Below are positions 1 through 8,736 of a stretch of DNA of 64,000 bases, piece after piece. This DNA is from Glaciecola sp965660815 (GTDB taxonomy: Bacteria > Pseudomonadota > Gammaproteobacteria > Enterobacterales > Alteromonadaceae), in assembly GCA_965660815.1 (NCBI GenBank), contig CBFIBG010000014.1:1-64000 (forward strand), written 5' to 3'. The position numbers and the translations under genes are program-made. The notes under the pieces were generated by a model. The model was not told the DNA's origin and searched no databases. It worked only from the letters and a program-made list of their open reading frames with translations. How positions within the stretch are numbered: the stretch's first letter is position 1; the number at the start of each line of letters is the position of its first letter.

Positions 1-7
1 GATGCGA

Positions 8-35
8 ATACTACGCGACTCGCATTTTTTGTCAA
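8..35 (-). promoter_or_regulatory. rRNA operon P2-type promoter, reading left
   Basis: On the minus strand a -35 TTGACA (30-35) and a -10 TAGTAT (8-13) are separated by 16 bp. A GC-containing start region follows at the window edge. With the similar promoter at 158-185 this forms the tandem P1/P2 arrangement typical of gammaproteobacterial rRNA operons. The transcript would leave the window leftward. That a 16S gene follows is inference, supported by E. coli, where rrnD lies next to the yrdA-aroE block. Confidence 0.6.
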
Positions 36-157
36 GCTATTTTTAACTTATTTTATTAAAAACTTTTGCCTGATTCTTGCCAGATAATTGACATCACAGA
101 TGTCGAATATCTGTCTTTGATGAACTCACTTTCGTGTACTCGTCAAAGCGAGCGCGC

Positions 158-215
158 ATTCTACACAAGCATGTTTTGGCGTCAATACTTTTTTAAAAAA
201 AATGTCCAAATACGT
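158..215 (-). promoter_or_regulatory. rRNA operon P1-type promoter with UP-like element, reading left
   Basis: Minus-strand -35 TTGACG (180-185) and -10 TAGAAT (158-163) with a 16 bp spacer. The start region just downstream (about 149-157) is GCGCGCTCG, a GC-rich discriminator of the kind associated with stringent control. Immediately upstream of the -35 (186-205) is an A/T tract like the UP elements of rRNA promoters. Together with P2 about 150 bp downstream this looks like an rRNA promoter pair. The rest of 1-427 shows no gene. Confidence 0.62.
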
Positions 216-427
216 CTTCGTTTGTAGAAAAATAAAGCATTACAGGTCGTTTTGTCTTTAGCTAGTAACTATATATCCAAAGTTATTATTGAATACTTTT
301 GCTTTGCAGTACTAACGCTGGCATCAAAATAAAGGTATGTTTTGTTGTGAAAGTGAAACTGCTTTAAATCTATGAACATTTATATATAGTCCTATGAAAA
401 TCAGATTATCAAAATTAAGTAGTTCGA

Positions 428-1042
428 ATGATTGATTTACCAAAACTTGCTCTCTTTGTTCCAACTTTTTTTCTTGTGTCGGTTACGCCAGGCATGTGTA
501 TGAGTCTTGCGATGACGTTGGGAATGCGAGTTGGTTATCGACGAACACTATACATGATGGTAGGCGAAATGATTGGTGTTGCAGTTGTTTGCATGTCTGT
601 TATGTATGGCGTGGCTTTTTTTCTATTGGATAATCCAATAGTATTTTTAGCTTTTAAAATAGTCGGTGGATGCTATCTAATTTATCTAGGCATTCAACTT
701 TTTGTTTCCAAACCAGAAGTCAATGAGTTAATTTCTCAAAAAATATATTCGAACTCTCAATTATTTACACAGGGTTTTATCACCGCATTTTCCAACCCAA
801 AAGGTTGGGCATTCATGGTGTCATTATTGCCTCCGTTTATCAGTAAGGAATATCCAATCACCCCACAACTCACCTTACTCATTGCCATCATTTTAGTCAG
901 TGAGTTCGTTGCGATGTCTTTGTATGCTGTTGGCGGTAAGAAACTAAATACCCTATTAACTAAAAGTAATAAGTCCCATTGGTTAAATAAAATTGCCGGA
1001 GGGTTTTTATGCATTGTTGGCATTTGGCTTTTTGCTAGCTGA
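428..1042 (+). CDS. LysE/RhtB-family amino-acid exporter
   Basis: A 204-residue inner-membrane protein with about six hydrophobic segments. It matches the LysE/RhtB translocator family in length and in the N-terminal TPG signature (residues 20-22) and the mid-protein NPKGW motif (123-127). Family members export amino acids or their derivatives by proton antiport. The substrate cannot be told from sequence. The gene stands alone, with the leftward rRNA-type promoters upstream and the carbonic anhydrase gene 180 bp downstream. The ATG at 428 has only a weak ribosome binding site. Confidence 0.85.
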   Translation: MIDLPKLALFVPTFFLVSVTPGMCMSLAMTLGMRVGYRRTLYMMVGEMIGVAVVCMSVMYGVAFFLLDNPIVFLAFKIVGGCYLIYLGIQLFVSKPEVNELISQKIYSNSQLFTQGFITAFSNPKGWAFMVSLLPPFISKEYPITPQLTLLIAIILVSEFVAMSLYAVGGKKLNTLLTKSNKSHWLNKIAGGFLCIVGIWLFAS

Positions 1043-1222
1043 AATCGCACTTTATCTCCATTCAATGTTAACCCTGTAGGAACTACTTAATGTATCCCAT
1101 ACACCAGTGTACACTAAACTTAGATTGCCTATTTGCTTACTATTCACCGCACTATTCTCGCGTTAACGTTCAATTCTTTACCAATTTTGTGATATGTTTA
1201 GTAAAACGCTAAGGACAACATT

Positions 1223-1753
1223 ATGACAGTAAGAAGCTTCAAAAAAATTACTCCTAAATTTGATGAAACTGTGTATATCGACGAGTCTGCCGTAATCGTG
1301 GGAGACGTAATCTTAGGAACTGACGCAAGCATTTGGCCTTTAGTCGCGGCAAGAGGCGATGTAAACTTCATTAAAATAGGCCAGCGAACCAATGTTCAAG
1401 ATGGCTCTGTTTTGCACGTCAGTAGACCAAGCGAAAATAATACCGAGGGCTTCCCACTCATAATGGGCGATGATGTTACCGTAGGGCATAAGTGTATGCT
1501 ACACGGATGCGTGATTGGTAATAGGGTACTAGTAGGCATGGGCGCTATTGTAATGGACGGCGTTGTGGTAGAGGATGATGTGATTATCGGCGCTGGTGCA
1601 TTAGTTACCCCGAACAAAAAACTAGAAAGCGGCTATTTATATGTGGGCAATCCCGCAGTCAAAAAGCGACCTCTCAATGACGGTGAGATTGCGTTTCTAG
1701 TTAAGTCTGCGACAAACTATGTCCATCTTAAAGATATGTACATGAATGACTAA
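1223..1753 (+). CDS. yrdA: Gamma-class carbonic anhydrase family protein (YrdA-like)
   Basis: A 176-residue left-handed beta-helix (hexapeptide repeat) protein. It has the gamma-carbonic anhydrase zinc ligands in the expected spacing: His65, His89 and His94. Arg44-Gly-Asp and the NVQDGS segment near 57-62 are also conserved. YrdA proteins bind a metal in a trimer; whether this one hydrates CO2 is unknown. An AAGGA ribosome binding site precedes the ATG. The gene is convergent with aroE, as part of the conserved yrdA-aroE-tsaC neighbourhood. Confidence 0.9.
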   Translation: MTVRSFKKITPKFDETVYIDESAVIVGDVILGTDASIWPLVAARGDVNFIKIGQRTNVQDGSVLHVSRPSENNTEGFPLIMGDDVTVGHKCMLHGCVIGNRVLVGMGAIVMDGVVVEDDVIIGAGALVTPNKKLESGYLYVGNPAVKKRPLNDGEIAFLVKSATNYVHLKDMYMND

Positions 1754-1824
1754 GGCCCACCAAAACAAAGTCTCATTCTCATAATATTTTAAGTAAAGTT
1801 TACGAAGCTTCTCAAAGCTGTTCT

Positions 1825-2649
1825 TTAGAGTTGTTGTCTAAGAAATTCTAACACAGGGTCTACCTCAGGCTTTTTGTTAAACCACAAATCAAAACTTCTT
1901 GCTGCTTGATGCGCTAACATCCCTAACCCATCAATACACACATCACAGCCTTGTTCGAGTGCGTGCTTTAAAAAAATTGTAGGTTCATTTAAATAGACCA
2001 TGTCGTACACAACAGGCTTACTTGAAAAGATTCGAACAGGTATCTCTGGTAATGTTGACTGCAAACTTAAAGAAGTCCCATTAATAATTAAATCATAATC
2101 CGAATCGAACTCGTCAGACATTACTACCCTTGTACGTCCCGGTGCATATTGAGTAGTATAATCTGAAAGGGATTGCGCCTTTTTTATACTTCTATTAAAT
2201 ATATCAATATGAGAAACATTGGCTTCGATTAACGCTGGTAACACACCTTTAACCGCGCCACCGGCACCAATAATCAGTAATTTAACACCTGTTAATTCCA
2301 CGTTATGCTCAAGTAAGTCAGTAACCAATCCGTAGCCATCCGTATTGTCGCCAATAATACCCGACTTTGTTTGTATTAAGGTATTCACTGCACCTGCTCG
2401 CTGGGCTTGAATAGAAAGTGTACTTGCAAATTTAAGCGCGTCGTCTTTGAATGGCATAGTCACATTTGCCCCAATTGCCACATCGTCTGCGAAGAACCCT
2501 CTAGCAGAAGTAGCGAAACCATCAGGTTGGGCAAGACGTTTTTGATAATCTAGGTTAATCTTAAATTGCTGTGCAAACATACTGTGGATGATAGGAGACT
2601 TACTTTGCTTTATTGGATTGCCAAATACGCAGGCTTTATAGTTCTTCAC
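1825..2649 (-). CDS. aroE: Shikimate 5-dehydrogenase
   Basis: Catalyses NADPH-dependent reduction of 3-dehydroshikimate to shikimate in aromatic amino acid biosynthesis. The shikimate-binding SKS motif near the N-terminus, the catalytic lysine in NVTMPFK, the NTDGYG segment and the NADP-binding GAGGA loop are all present. I prefer the GTG at 2649 (274 residues), because AroE proteins normally begin just before the FGNPI motif and an AGAG sits 5' of it. An upstream ATG at 2700 would add 17 residues with no family match. A terminator separates it from ompW upstream. Confidence 0.93.
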   Translation of the reverse strand: MKNYKACVFGNPIKQSKSPIIHSMFAQQFKINLDYQKRLAQPDGFATSARGFFADDVAIGANVTMPFKDDALKFASTLSIQAQRAGAVNTLIQTKSGIIGDNTDGYGLVTDLLEHNVELTGVKLLIIGAGGAVKGVLPALIEANVSHIDIFNRSIKKAQSLSDYTTQYAPGRTRVVMSDEFDSDYDLIINGTSLSLQSTLPEIPVRIFSSKPVVYDMVYLNEPTIFLKHALEQGCDVCIDGLGMLAHQAARSFDLWFNKKPEVDPVLEFLRQQL

Positions 2650-2749
2650 TGTTACTCTCTGTTGATAAATTTTACAATATTCCTGTTGCAAGGTTACCAT
2701 AAATTATGACCTTAAATGATCTAATGGATACCTTCAGAGATTGGTTAAC

Positions 2750-2787
2750 ACAATAAAAAAGAGTTCCGTAACATTGGCGGAACTCTT
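2750..2787 (-). terminator. Rho-independent terminator of ompW
   Basis: A perfect 10 bp inverted repeat (2759-2768 with 2778-2787) reads on the minus strand as a hairpin followed by a T-run (complement of 2755-2760). It lies 48 bp past the ompW stop codon and upstream of aroE, so aroE needs its own promoter or read-through. Confidence 0.85.
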
Positions 2788-2834
2788 ATCATTTAAATCA
2801 GGCTAAAAAAAATATATTCAGTCGATTTATGCCA

Positions 2835-3575
2835 TTAAAATTTGTAACCCAAAGATATGGTGTAAACCATTGGATCAATCTGAACCGTTTCAATTGAACC
2901 AGAAGTAGCTACATCTTCCACACCAGCAATATCAAAAGATGCTTCAGTGTCAATATCAATGTAACGAACTGATGCATTAATGAATAAGCCTTCTGATAAC
3001 TCATAATCAAAGCCGGCTTGCACAGACAAACCGAATGAGCCGTCTAACGAAAGATTAGAAACGGTAGCAGCAGCACCAAGGTCAGCCTGTGTGAGTGATT
3101 CAACTATCGCTACAGCGCCTTCATCAAAAGACTCGTCAAAGAATACCGTATAGTTTATACCAGCGCCTACATAGGGTTGAAACTTAGATGATGCATCCAT
3201 GAAAAAATAATTAGCGGTAATCGTAGGAGGCAAATGTTTCGTGTCTGCAAGCTTACCAACGCCAACAATTTCTACATCATGGCTAAACGGAGTTGCTGCC
3301 AAGACTTCAATATTTATATTGTCAGTAAGGAAATACGCAAAATTGAGGCCCAATTGAGTATTGTTATCAACATCAACCGTTAACGAAGACCCTACTGAAG
3401 GAAGAGCAGCACCAAGATCAAGACTACCCGCCAGAATTGGAGAACTGCTGCCATCAGGCGCTACAGTGGTTAAACCGCCACGAATTAGGATATCACCCGC
3501 TTGATGGGCAAACGCATTAGCTGATGTCATAGCCAAAACAGAGATGATTGCGGTTGAAATTAGATTCTTTTTCAT
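2835..3575 (-). CDS. ompW: OmpW-family outer-membrane beta-barrel protein
   Basis: A 246-residue precursor with a signal peptide of about 23 residues ending in ANAFA. It has alternating hydrophobic beta strands and a C-terminal aromatic residue (GYKF) recognised by the Bam machinery. It fits OmpW, a small eight-stranded barrel with a hydrophobic channel. OmpW family members respond to oxygen and stress, and E. coli ompW is under FNR. Two FNR-type boxes lie upstream here. It sits between hemF and aroE, an insertion relative to the E. coli order, and has its own terminator. Confidence 0.88.
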   Translation of the reverse strand: MKKNLISTAIISVLAMTSANAFAHQAGDILIRGGLTTVAPDGSSSPILAGSLDLGAALPSVGSSLTVDVDNNTQLGLNFAYFLTDNINIEVLAATPFSHDVEIVGVGKLADTKHLPPTITANYFFMDASSKFQPYVGAGINYTVFFDESFDEGAVAIVESLTQADLGAAATVSNLSLDGSFGLSVQAGFDYELSEGLFINASVRYIDIDTEASFDIAGVEDVATSGSIETVQIDPMVYTISLGYKF

Positions 3576-3587
3576 TATGTACTCACT

Positions 3588-3593
3588 ATTGTA
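3588..3593 (-). promoter_or_regulatory. Candidate -10 of the ompW promoter
   Basis: TACAAT on the minus strand, 13 bp upstream of the ompW ATG. The matching -35 position (3611-3616) reads CAGCAG, far from consensus, as expected for an activator-dependent promoter. The inferred start near 3581 puts the nearer FNR-type box around -72. Confidence 0.4.
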
Positions 3594-3646
3594 TTAAGTT
3601 AATTAGGAAACTGCTGCTGATAGTAAAATACGGAAAATTTTTAATA

Positions 3647-3660
3647 TTGATCTAGATTAA
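3647..3660. promoter_or_regulatory. FNR-type binding site (imperfect)
   Basis: TTGATCTAGATTAA matches the FNR consensus TTGAT-N4-ATCAA in nine of ten positions. It lies 72 bp upstream of the ompW start codon and about -72 from the inferred transcription start, close to the -71 spacing used by class I FNR/CRP activation. Confidence 0.55.
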
Positions 3661-3697
3661 GGTTTTACAAAGGGTTGATTTTTACTGGGTTATTTCG

Positions 3698-3711
3698 TTG
3701 ATCCAAATCAA
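3698..3711. promoter_or_regulatory. FNR-type binding site (perfect)
   Basis: TTGATCCAAATCAA is an exact match to TTGAT-N4-ATCAA, inside a longer palindrome CGTTGAT/ATCAACG (3696-3713). It is 51 bp (about five helical turns) from the second box, so both sites face the same side of the DNA. It lies downstream of the leftward hemF gene and so can only serve ompW. Confidence 0.7.
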
Positions 3712-3788
3712 CGGAATGTAATGAACTTTTTACATTTTAATTAATCAGTATGGCACAAGGTCGCGCAAGACTGATCGTACTTGGGCTT

Positions 3789-4724
3789 TTATGACCCTAG
3801 CCAATTGGTAGGTTTTAAATAATTGTAAAGTTTAGCTTCCTCAGATTTGGGCTCCACTTTATAGTCGTACTCCCATCTAGCTAACGGCGGCATTGACATT
3901 AATATCGATTCAGTTCTTCCGCCTGTTTGTAATCCAAATAGAGTGCCGCGATCATACACTAAATTAAATTCAACATAACGACCTCGCCTGTAGAGCTGGA
4001 ATTGACGTTGTTGGTCGGAAAAAGGGGTATTTTTTCTTCTTTGAACAATAGGGAGATAAGCATCTATGTATCCGCGGCCTACAGCTTTAGTAAACTCGAA
4101 ACTCTTTTCAAACCCCCACTTGTTCAAATCATCATAAAATAGTCCCCCTATTCCTCTGGTTTCATTTCTATGTTTCAAGTAAAAGTAATTGTCGCACCAT
4201 TTCTTATATTTACCATAAATGTCATTACCGAACGGCTTGCAAAGAGATTGACTGACTTGGTGCCAATGTTTGGCATCCTCTTCGAACACATAATAAGGAG
4301 TGAGATCAAAACCACCCCCAAACCACCAAATGGGTGCTTCTCCTTTTTTTTCGGCGATAAAGAATCTAACGTTCGCATGAGAAGTTGGAACGTATGGATT
4401 ATGCGGGTGAATGACCAAAGATACGCCCATTGCTTGAAACTGCCTACCAGCAAGCTCAGGCCTTGCAGCAGTTGCAGATGCTGGCATCTGACTACCGAAT
4501 ACGTGTGAGAAATTCACGCCTCCTTGTTCAATAAGACTGCCATTTTTCAATACTCTTGAACGGCCACCTCCCCCTTCTTTTCGTTCCCACACATCTTCTT
4601 TAAATTCGCCACTTCCGTCTTCAATTGATAGCGCCTCACAGATACTGTCTTGAAGGCCTAATAAAAATTCTTTAACTTGATTGATTTGCGACTGCGAAAC
4701 GTCTTTTTTAGAACTTGTGCTCAT
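3789..4724 (-). CDS. hemF: Oxygen-dependent coproporphyrinogen III oxidase
   Basis: Catalyses oxidative decarboxylation of coproporphyrinogen III to protoporphyrinogen IX in haem synthesis, using O2. The 311-residue length and the segments GGVNFSHVFG, HPHNPYVPTSHANVRFF and WWFGGGFDLTPYY are diagnostic of HemF. Its ATG overlaps the tsaC stop by 4 bp, so translation is probably coupled. This is the aerobic route; no hemN is seen in the window. Confidence 0.96.
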   Translation of the reverse strand: MSTSSKKDVSQSQINQVKEFLLGLQDSICEALSIEDGSGEFKEDVWERKEGGGGRSRVLKNGSLIEQGGVNFSHVFGSQMPASATAARPELAGRQFQAMGVSLVIHPHNPYVPTSHANVRFFIAEKKGEAPIWWFGGGFDLTPYYVFEEDAKHWHQVSQSLCKPFGNDIYGKYKKWCDNYFYLKHRNETRGIGGLFYDDLNKWGFEKSFEFTKAVGRGYIDAYLPIVQRRKNTPFSDQQRQFQLYRRGRYVEFNLVYDRGTLFGLQTGGRTESILMSMPPLARWEYDYKVEPKSEEAKLYNYLKPTNWLGS

Positions 4725-5275
4725 GCTCGTATTGTTTCCATGGTTACACTGTGAAAGATTTTACTTGGGGATTGCTGCTTTCCTAATTCACCGTGTACGA
4801 TGCGCATAGAGTCTCCAAAATACTCAACAACTTGTTCACTTGACTTGGCTGGGTCTTGAGTTGCTGGATTAGCACTGGTTGAAATCATCGGGGCATTAAC
4901 GATGTCGCACATCTGTCGAACTAATGGGTGTGCAGTGATCCTAACCGCGACCATATCAGATTCGCCCGATACCCAATAGGGTGTTTTTGACGACTTTGGC
5001 AATAACCAAGTTACCGGGCCTGGCCATGATTGAATGATTGTTTCCTGCGATGATTTTGCTAACGAATCAAATTCTACATAACTTTGAATTTGTGCAAAGT
5101 CACTGGCAATTAAGATCATTCCTTTTTCCACAGGCCTAACTTTAATCTCAAGGATATTGTAAACGGCTTCTTTGATCAAAGGATCGCAACCAAGGCCAAA
5201 TACAGCTTCAGTGGGGTAGGCGAAAATCTCTCCGTTTTGATACCATTTTTTAAAATTATCAAGTTGATTGTTCAT
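4721..5275 (-). CDS. tsaC: Threonylcarbamoyl-AMP synthase
   Basis: A Sua5/YrdC/TsaC protein of 184 residues that makes threonylcarbamoyl-AMP from threonine, bicarbonate and ATP for t6A37 modification of ANN-decoding tRNAs. It has the family's KxRP motif (K-V-R-P) and the STSAN loop. The short length, without the extra Sua5 domain, fits the TsaC type. The ATG directly follows the stop codon of the zinc-finger gene, and the end overlaps hemF. Confidence 0.94.
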   Translation of the reverse strand: MNNQLDNFKKWYQNGEIFAYPTEAVFGLGCDPLIKEAVYNILEIKVRPVEKGMILIASDFAQIQSYVEFDSLAKSSQETIIQSWPGPVTWLLPKSSKTPYWVSGESDMVAVRITAHPLVRQMCDIVNAPMISTSANPATQDPAKSSEQVVEYFGDSMRIVHGELGKQQSPSKIFHSVTMETIRA

Positions 5276-5812
5276 TTATTGTTCTGTTTTTAATTCAAAT
5301 TGGCAGTCTGGATTTGCACAAACTAATGCTTTGTTCTTCTTTAACATGATATTAAAAGAGCATTGTGGGCATGATATAGAAACTGGCTCTACATTTTCAA
5401 TATATTTGCATTTAGGATAATTATCGCAAGCGTAAAAAAACTTTCCAAACCGATTCTGCTTCCTATGCATTTTCCCTGTATTGCACAGGGGGCAGTCGAC
5501 CGGCTCGTATTGGGGTTTGTCATGAACGTTTTTATTGGTAGAGATAAAATGACAACTTGGAAAGTTGGTGCACCCTATAAACATACCATAGCGACCTTTC
5601 TTGACCGCTAACTCACTGCTGCACTCAGGACACGTGCTGTCTTCTATTTCTTTAAATACGACGACTTCGTTTTTGTTAAAGGGCTGCGAATACTCGCATT
5701 TTGGGTAAGCAGAACAGCCGATAAACGTATTTTTACCCACAAATTTAATCAATAGAGGGGAATTACATTCTGGGCAATCGCCGTAGGCTATTTGGTTTGC
5801 TTCAAATTTCAT
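5276..5812 (-). CDS. yrdD: Topoisomerase-type C4 zinc-finger protein (YrdD-like)
   Basis: A 178-residue protein built of four CxxC...C-type zinc ribbons. Three are full topoisomerase I C-terminal fingers and the last is shorter (CPQC...CANPDC). It resembles the C-terminal DNA-binding tail of TopA without the catalytic part. Its role is unproven. It sits directly before tsaC, as in E. coli. Confidence 0.9.
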   Translation of the reverse strand: MKFEANQIAYGDCPECNSPLLIKFVGKNTFIGCSAYPKCEYSQPFNKNEVVVFKEIEDSTCPECSSELAVKKGRYGMFIGCTNFPSCHFISTNKNVHDKPQYEPVDCPLCNTGKMHRKQNRFGKFFYACDNYPKCKYIENVEPVSISCPQCSFNIMLKKNKALVCANPDCQFELKTEQ

Positions 5813-5961
5813 GTTTCTTATTGAGCCATTAATGTTTAGCTTGCCTGAAAAATACGTCCAACTAATATAGGTGGCACCTCAAAATTTGTTTGATCGTATT
5901 AAAACTGTAAAACAAAAGCAGTGATATGCGAACTCAAAGGCTCGCCATTAAGCTAAGGCCG

Positions 5962-6438
5962 CTAGTGAATAACTCCGTCTTCTGGCTCAAAAATCAAATC
6001 TTCCATTTGCGCATAAGCGGTTTCCTTGCCTGGTACATTAAATAAGACCATAAGCACGACCCACTTTAAGTCGACCAAACAGAACTCATTGGAATCGATC
6101 TCCATCACTCTGTCTATCACCATTTCTCTTGTGCTTGAACAAAGCACGTTGATCTGCTCTAAGAAAATCAAAAAACCGCGACATTCTAAATCCATTTTAA
6201 TCTGCTCTTGATCACTATAAATACGTACTGTACGAGCATGCATGTTATGTGACAAATAGGGTTTAGTGTCGGTTGACTGAAGATCGCAAAGTTTTTCTAA
6301 CCATGCCAAAGCTTTGTAAATTTCATCGTGATGAAACCCTGCTCGAATAAGTTCGTCAGTCAGTTCATCTTGATCGACCATTATATCGGCTTGATTATTG
6401 ACAAGATTTTCAAAAAGGTACATTAGGATGTCGAACAT
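5962..6438 (-). CDS. smg: Smg family protein (DUF494)
   Basis: A 158-residue acidic protein of the Smg/DUF494 family. It is found almost always beside dprA in gammaproteobacteria and its function is not established. The N-terminus MFDILMYLFENL is characteristic of the family. The start lies 3 bp from the dprA stop, so they are cotranscribed. About 150 bp separate it from the zinc-finger gene. Confidence 0.92.
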   Translation of the reverse strand: MFDILMYLFENLVNNQADIMVDQDELTDELIRAGFHHDEIYKALAWLEKLCDLQSTDTKPYLSHNMHARTVRIYSDQEQIKMDLECRGFLIFLEQINVLCSSTREMVIDRVMEIDSNEFCLVDLKWVVLMVLFNVPGKETAYAQMEDLIFEPEDGVIH

Positions 6439-6441
6439 GAG

Positions 6442-7569
6442 TTAAGCCCCTATTTTGATGTAGCCTTCAGCGGTTGATGCTACAAGTCCACGCAATTCGT
6501 ATTCTAATAATTTTGACAGTACTTCACTTAACGACATTCCTGCTCGCTTTGCGATAACGTCTATCGGCGTTGCGTTGTAATCCACATTATCTAACAATGG
6601 TTCAAATGCCAAGCTTTGTTGCGAATTTTTTTGTTCATGAGTTAAATCTCTAGCAATGTCGGGTAACTCATCGATAATATCAATGATACTTTCGGTTAAT
6701 TTTGCCCCTTGCTTTATTAATTGATGGCAACCTTTGGCTTGTTCATTATGAATACTGCTTGGAACTGCAAATACTTCTCGATTTTGTTCTAACGCGTATT
6801 TGGCGGTAACTAAACTGCCGCTTTTCTGCTTTGCTTCGAGCACGACGGTTGCAAGCGATAAACCACTTATTATTCTATTACGTCTGGGAAAGTGAGCTGG
6901 TTTAGGTTGGGTGTCTAATAAAAATTCTGACACCAAAGCACCATGCTCTGCAATTTGAGTGTACAGCGTCTTATGCCTTTTGGGATATATCACATTTATC
7001 CCACAACCAAGTACTGCTACCGTAGCGATATTTTGCGCTAAACAAGATTGATGAACGATTGCGTCAATGCCCCTTGCCAATCCACTGGTAGCAATAGCGT
7101 TAGTTGATCGACTCAGTTCGTTGATGAGTTGCTGAGTGTTTTGAACCGCGCCAATAGTTGGATTACGAGTGCCGACAAAGGCTATTTGTGGATTGATCAC
7201 ATAACTTGGGTTACCTTGAATGAACAAAAATAACGGCGGTCGGCTAATCTGCCTCAATAAGGGTGGGTAATGCTGGTCGTTGTATGATACAAAATGATGA
7301 TTTTGGCTAGAATTAAGCCAGTCAATAGTTTTAGAGACTTGCTGGTCAATTCGCTCTGGCGGGTTCAATAAAGCGTTTAACTGACCTTCGGTCAATCCAG
7401 CGTGTTTCAATGTCTTTTCTGGTTTTTTCGGAATGTCACATATATCACAGCTCAATCGACTTGACAGACGTGCCAAGGTTGCAAAGCCAATATGTGGCAG
7501 ACTGTCCAAAATAAACAGGTTTTTTACTTCACTTGCCGATAAACGGATTTGACCAGATGCTGGGTTCAA
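6442..7569 (-). CDS. dprA: DNA-processing protein DprA
   Basis: DprA binds incoming single-stranded DNA and loads RecA during natural transformation. The Rossmann-like core shows GTRNPT, SGLARGIDA, VLGCGINVIYP and FPRRNRIISG. A C-terminal winged-helix segment (about residues 310-375) completes the long form. The length of 375 is usual. Many organisms keep dprA without being competent, and no competence genes are in the window. Confidence 0.95.
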   Translation of the reverse strand: MNPASGQIRLSASEVKNLFILDSLPHIGFATLARLSSRLSCDICDIPKKPEKTLKHAGLTEGQLNALLNPPERIDQQVSKTIDWLNSSQNHHFVSYNDQHYPPLLRQISRPPLFLFIQGNPSYVINPQIAFVGTRNPTIGAVQNTQQLINELSRSTNAIATSGLARGIDAIVHQSCLAQNIATVAVLGCGINVIYPKRHKTLYTQIAEHGALVSEFLLDTQPKPAHFPRRNRIISGLSLATVVLEAKQKSGSLVTAKYALEQNREVFAVPSSIHNEQAKGCHQLIKQGAKLTESIIDIIDELPDIARDLTHEQKNSQQSLAFEPLLDNVDYNATPIDVIAKRAGMSLSEVLSKLLEYELRGLVASTAEGYIKIGA

Positions 7570-7650
7570 TAAGAATACTTACTATGCGTAAAATACATAG
7601 TGTAAATAGTATACTCTTTCGTAATTATTCCTAGTGAACCCTAGTACAGT

Positions 7651-8736
7651 TTATGGCTTAGCTATTATTTCGCCACCTTTAAACCAAGTTTCGGCTTGGG
7701 TAACCCACGCATAGCTGGCTTTTTCAAAAGTACGAATGATCACCAACTCGCCCACCTTGAAGGCTGGCTGTTCAACCCTATCAGCAAAAGACATAGCGTC
7801 AATAACGTCAAAACTGCCCTCTTGTTTGTATTTAGGTTTGTCGTAAGCCAATACGTCCGGACCTCGCTGGTAGACGCCAAATACAGTGCCTGGAGCTACC
7901 TCTGACTCACCTAAATTGACAATAACAACCTCTCGATGACTTATCAGCACATTTCCGGAAAGGTTTTGAATAATTTCGCCTTCTTGGTTTATCGCTGGCT
8001 GCAGAACTATATCTTTCATATCCATATCAATAGCCGGCATTACTTTGTCACCAGGTCTGGCTTCTAAGTTTGATTTTGCCAAACGAACTACGTGGCGATC
8101 ATTAGTGAGAGAATTAGACACATGAGCATCGCTTAAATGGTTAACCTGAACTCCAACTCTTTTTCCTGTACTGTCAACCACTTCCCTGACTTTGCGCACA
8201 ACTTGGTAGTGCGTGTTAGATTCTGGCAGGTCACGTGTGAGGATAAAGTCCTGTTCAATGAATACTGGAGTGCCATATTTATCGCCAAGTAAAGCTGGTA
8301 GTTCACTGTATTCTGTGTTGGTCATCAAGCTATCTTTATTGGCATATATTCCCAATGTAGACCAAGGCAAAAGTTCAATAGGTACGGGTTTGATGGAGGA
8401 ACTGGCATTGGGCGATAATACAATCGTACTTTTATTTCTAACCAACTCTAACGTAGGTTCGCCAGCTTCATTGAAAGTAAGCTGTAGCCTATCACCTGGA
8501 TAGATAAGGTGGGGATTCTCAATTTGAGTATTATTTCGCCATAGTTCAGGCCATAGCCAAGGACGCTCTAAGAAGATATTTGAGATATCCCATAGCGTAT
8601 CACCTTTTTTGACTACATAAGTTATCGGCGCATCTTTTTTGATGCTTATCTCATCAGCTGTCGCAAGTTTGCCAAGCAAGCCACCTATTAACGTGATAAG
8701 CATTACAGTTTTGATTAACGTGGCAATTTTAAACAT
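7651..8736 (-). CDS. LysM-domain envelope protein
   Basis: Signal-anchored protein (hydrophobic segment about residues 5-27) with one LysM domain right after it, containing VKKGDTLWDIS and HLIYPGDRL. A long C-terminal region of unknown fold follows. LysM binds peptidoglycan glycans, so a periplasmic role is inferred. I chose the ATG at 8736 (361 residues), which has GGAAAG and AAGG upstream and gives a normal signal sequence. An ATG at 8766 is possible but lacks a ribosome binding site. The dprA-LysM-def order recurs in Alteromonadales. Confidence 0.85.
   Translation of the reverse strand: MFKIATLIKTVMLITLIGGLLGKLATADEISIKKDAPITYVVKKGDTLWDISNIFLERPWLWPELWRNNTQIENPHLIYPGDRLQLTFNEAGEPTLELVRNKSTIVLSPNASSSIKPVPIELLPWSTLGIYANKDSLMTNTEYSELPALLGDKYGTPVFIEQDFILTRDLPESNTHYQVVRKVREVVDSTGKRVGVQVNHLSDAHVSNSLTNDRHVVRLAKSNLEARPGDKVMPAIDMDMKDIVLQPAINQEGEIIQNLSGNVLISHREVVIVNLGESEVAPGTVFGVYQRGPDVLAYDKPKYKQEGSFDVIDAMSFADRVEQPAFKVGELVIIRTFEKASYAWVTQAETWFKGGEIIAKP

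Noticed and set aside
2..30. Hairpin ATGCGA/TCGCAT followed by T-run, resembling a plus-strand terminator
   Set aside because: The stem is short and the loop long, and the same bases form the -10 and spacer of a well-matched minus-strand rRNA-type P2 promoter.
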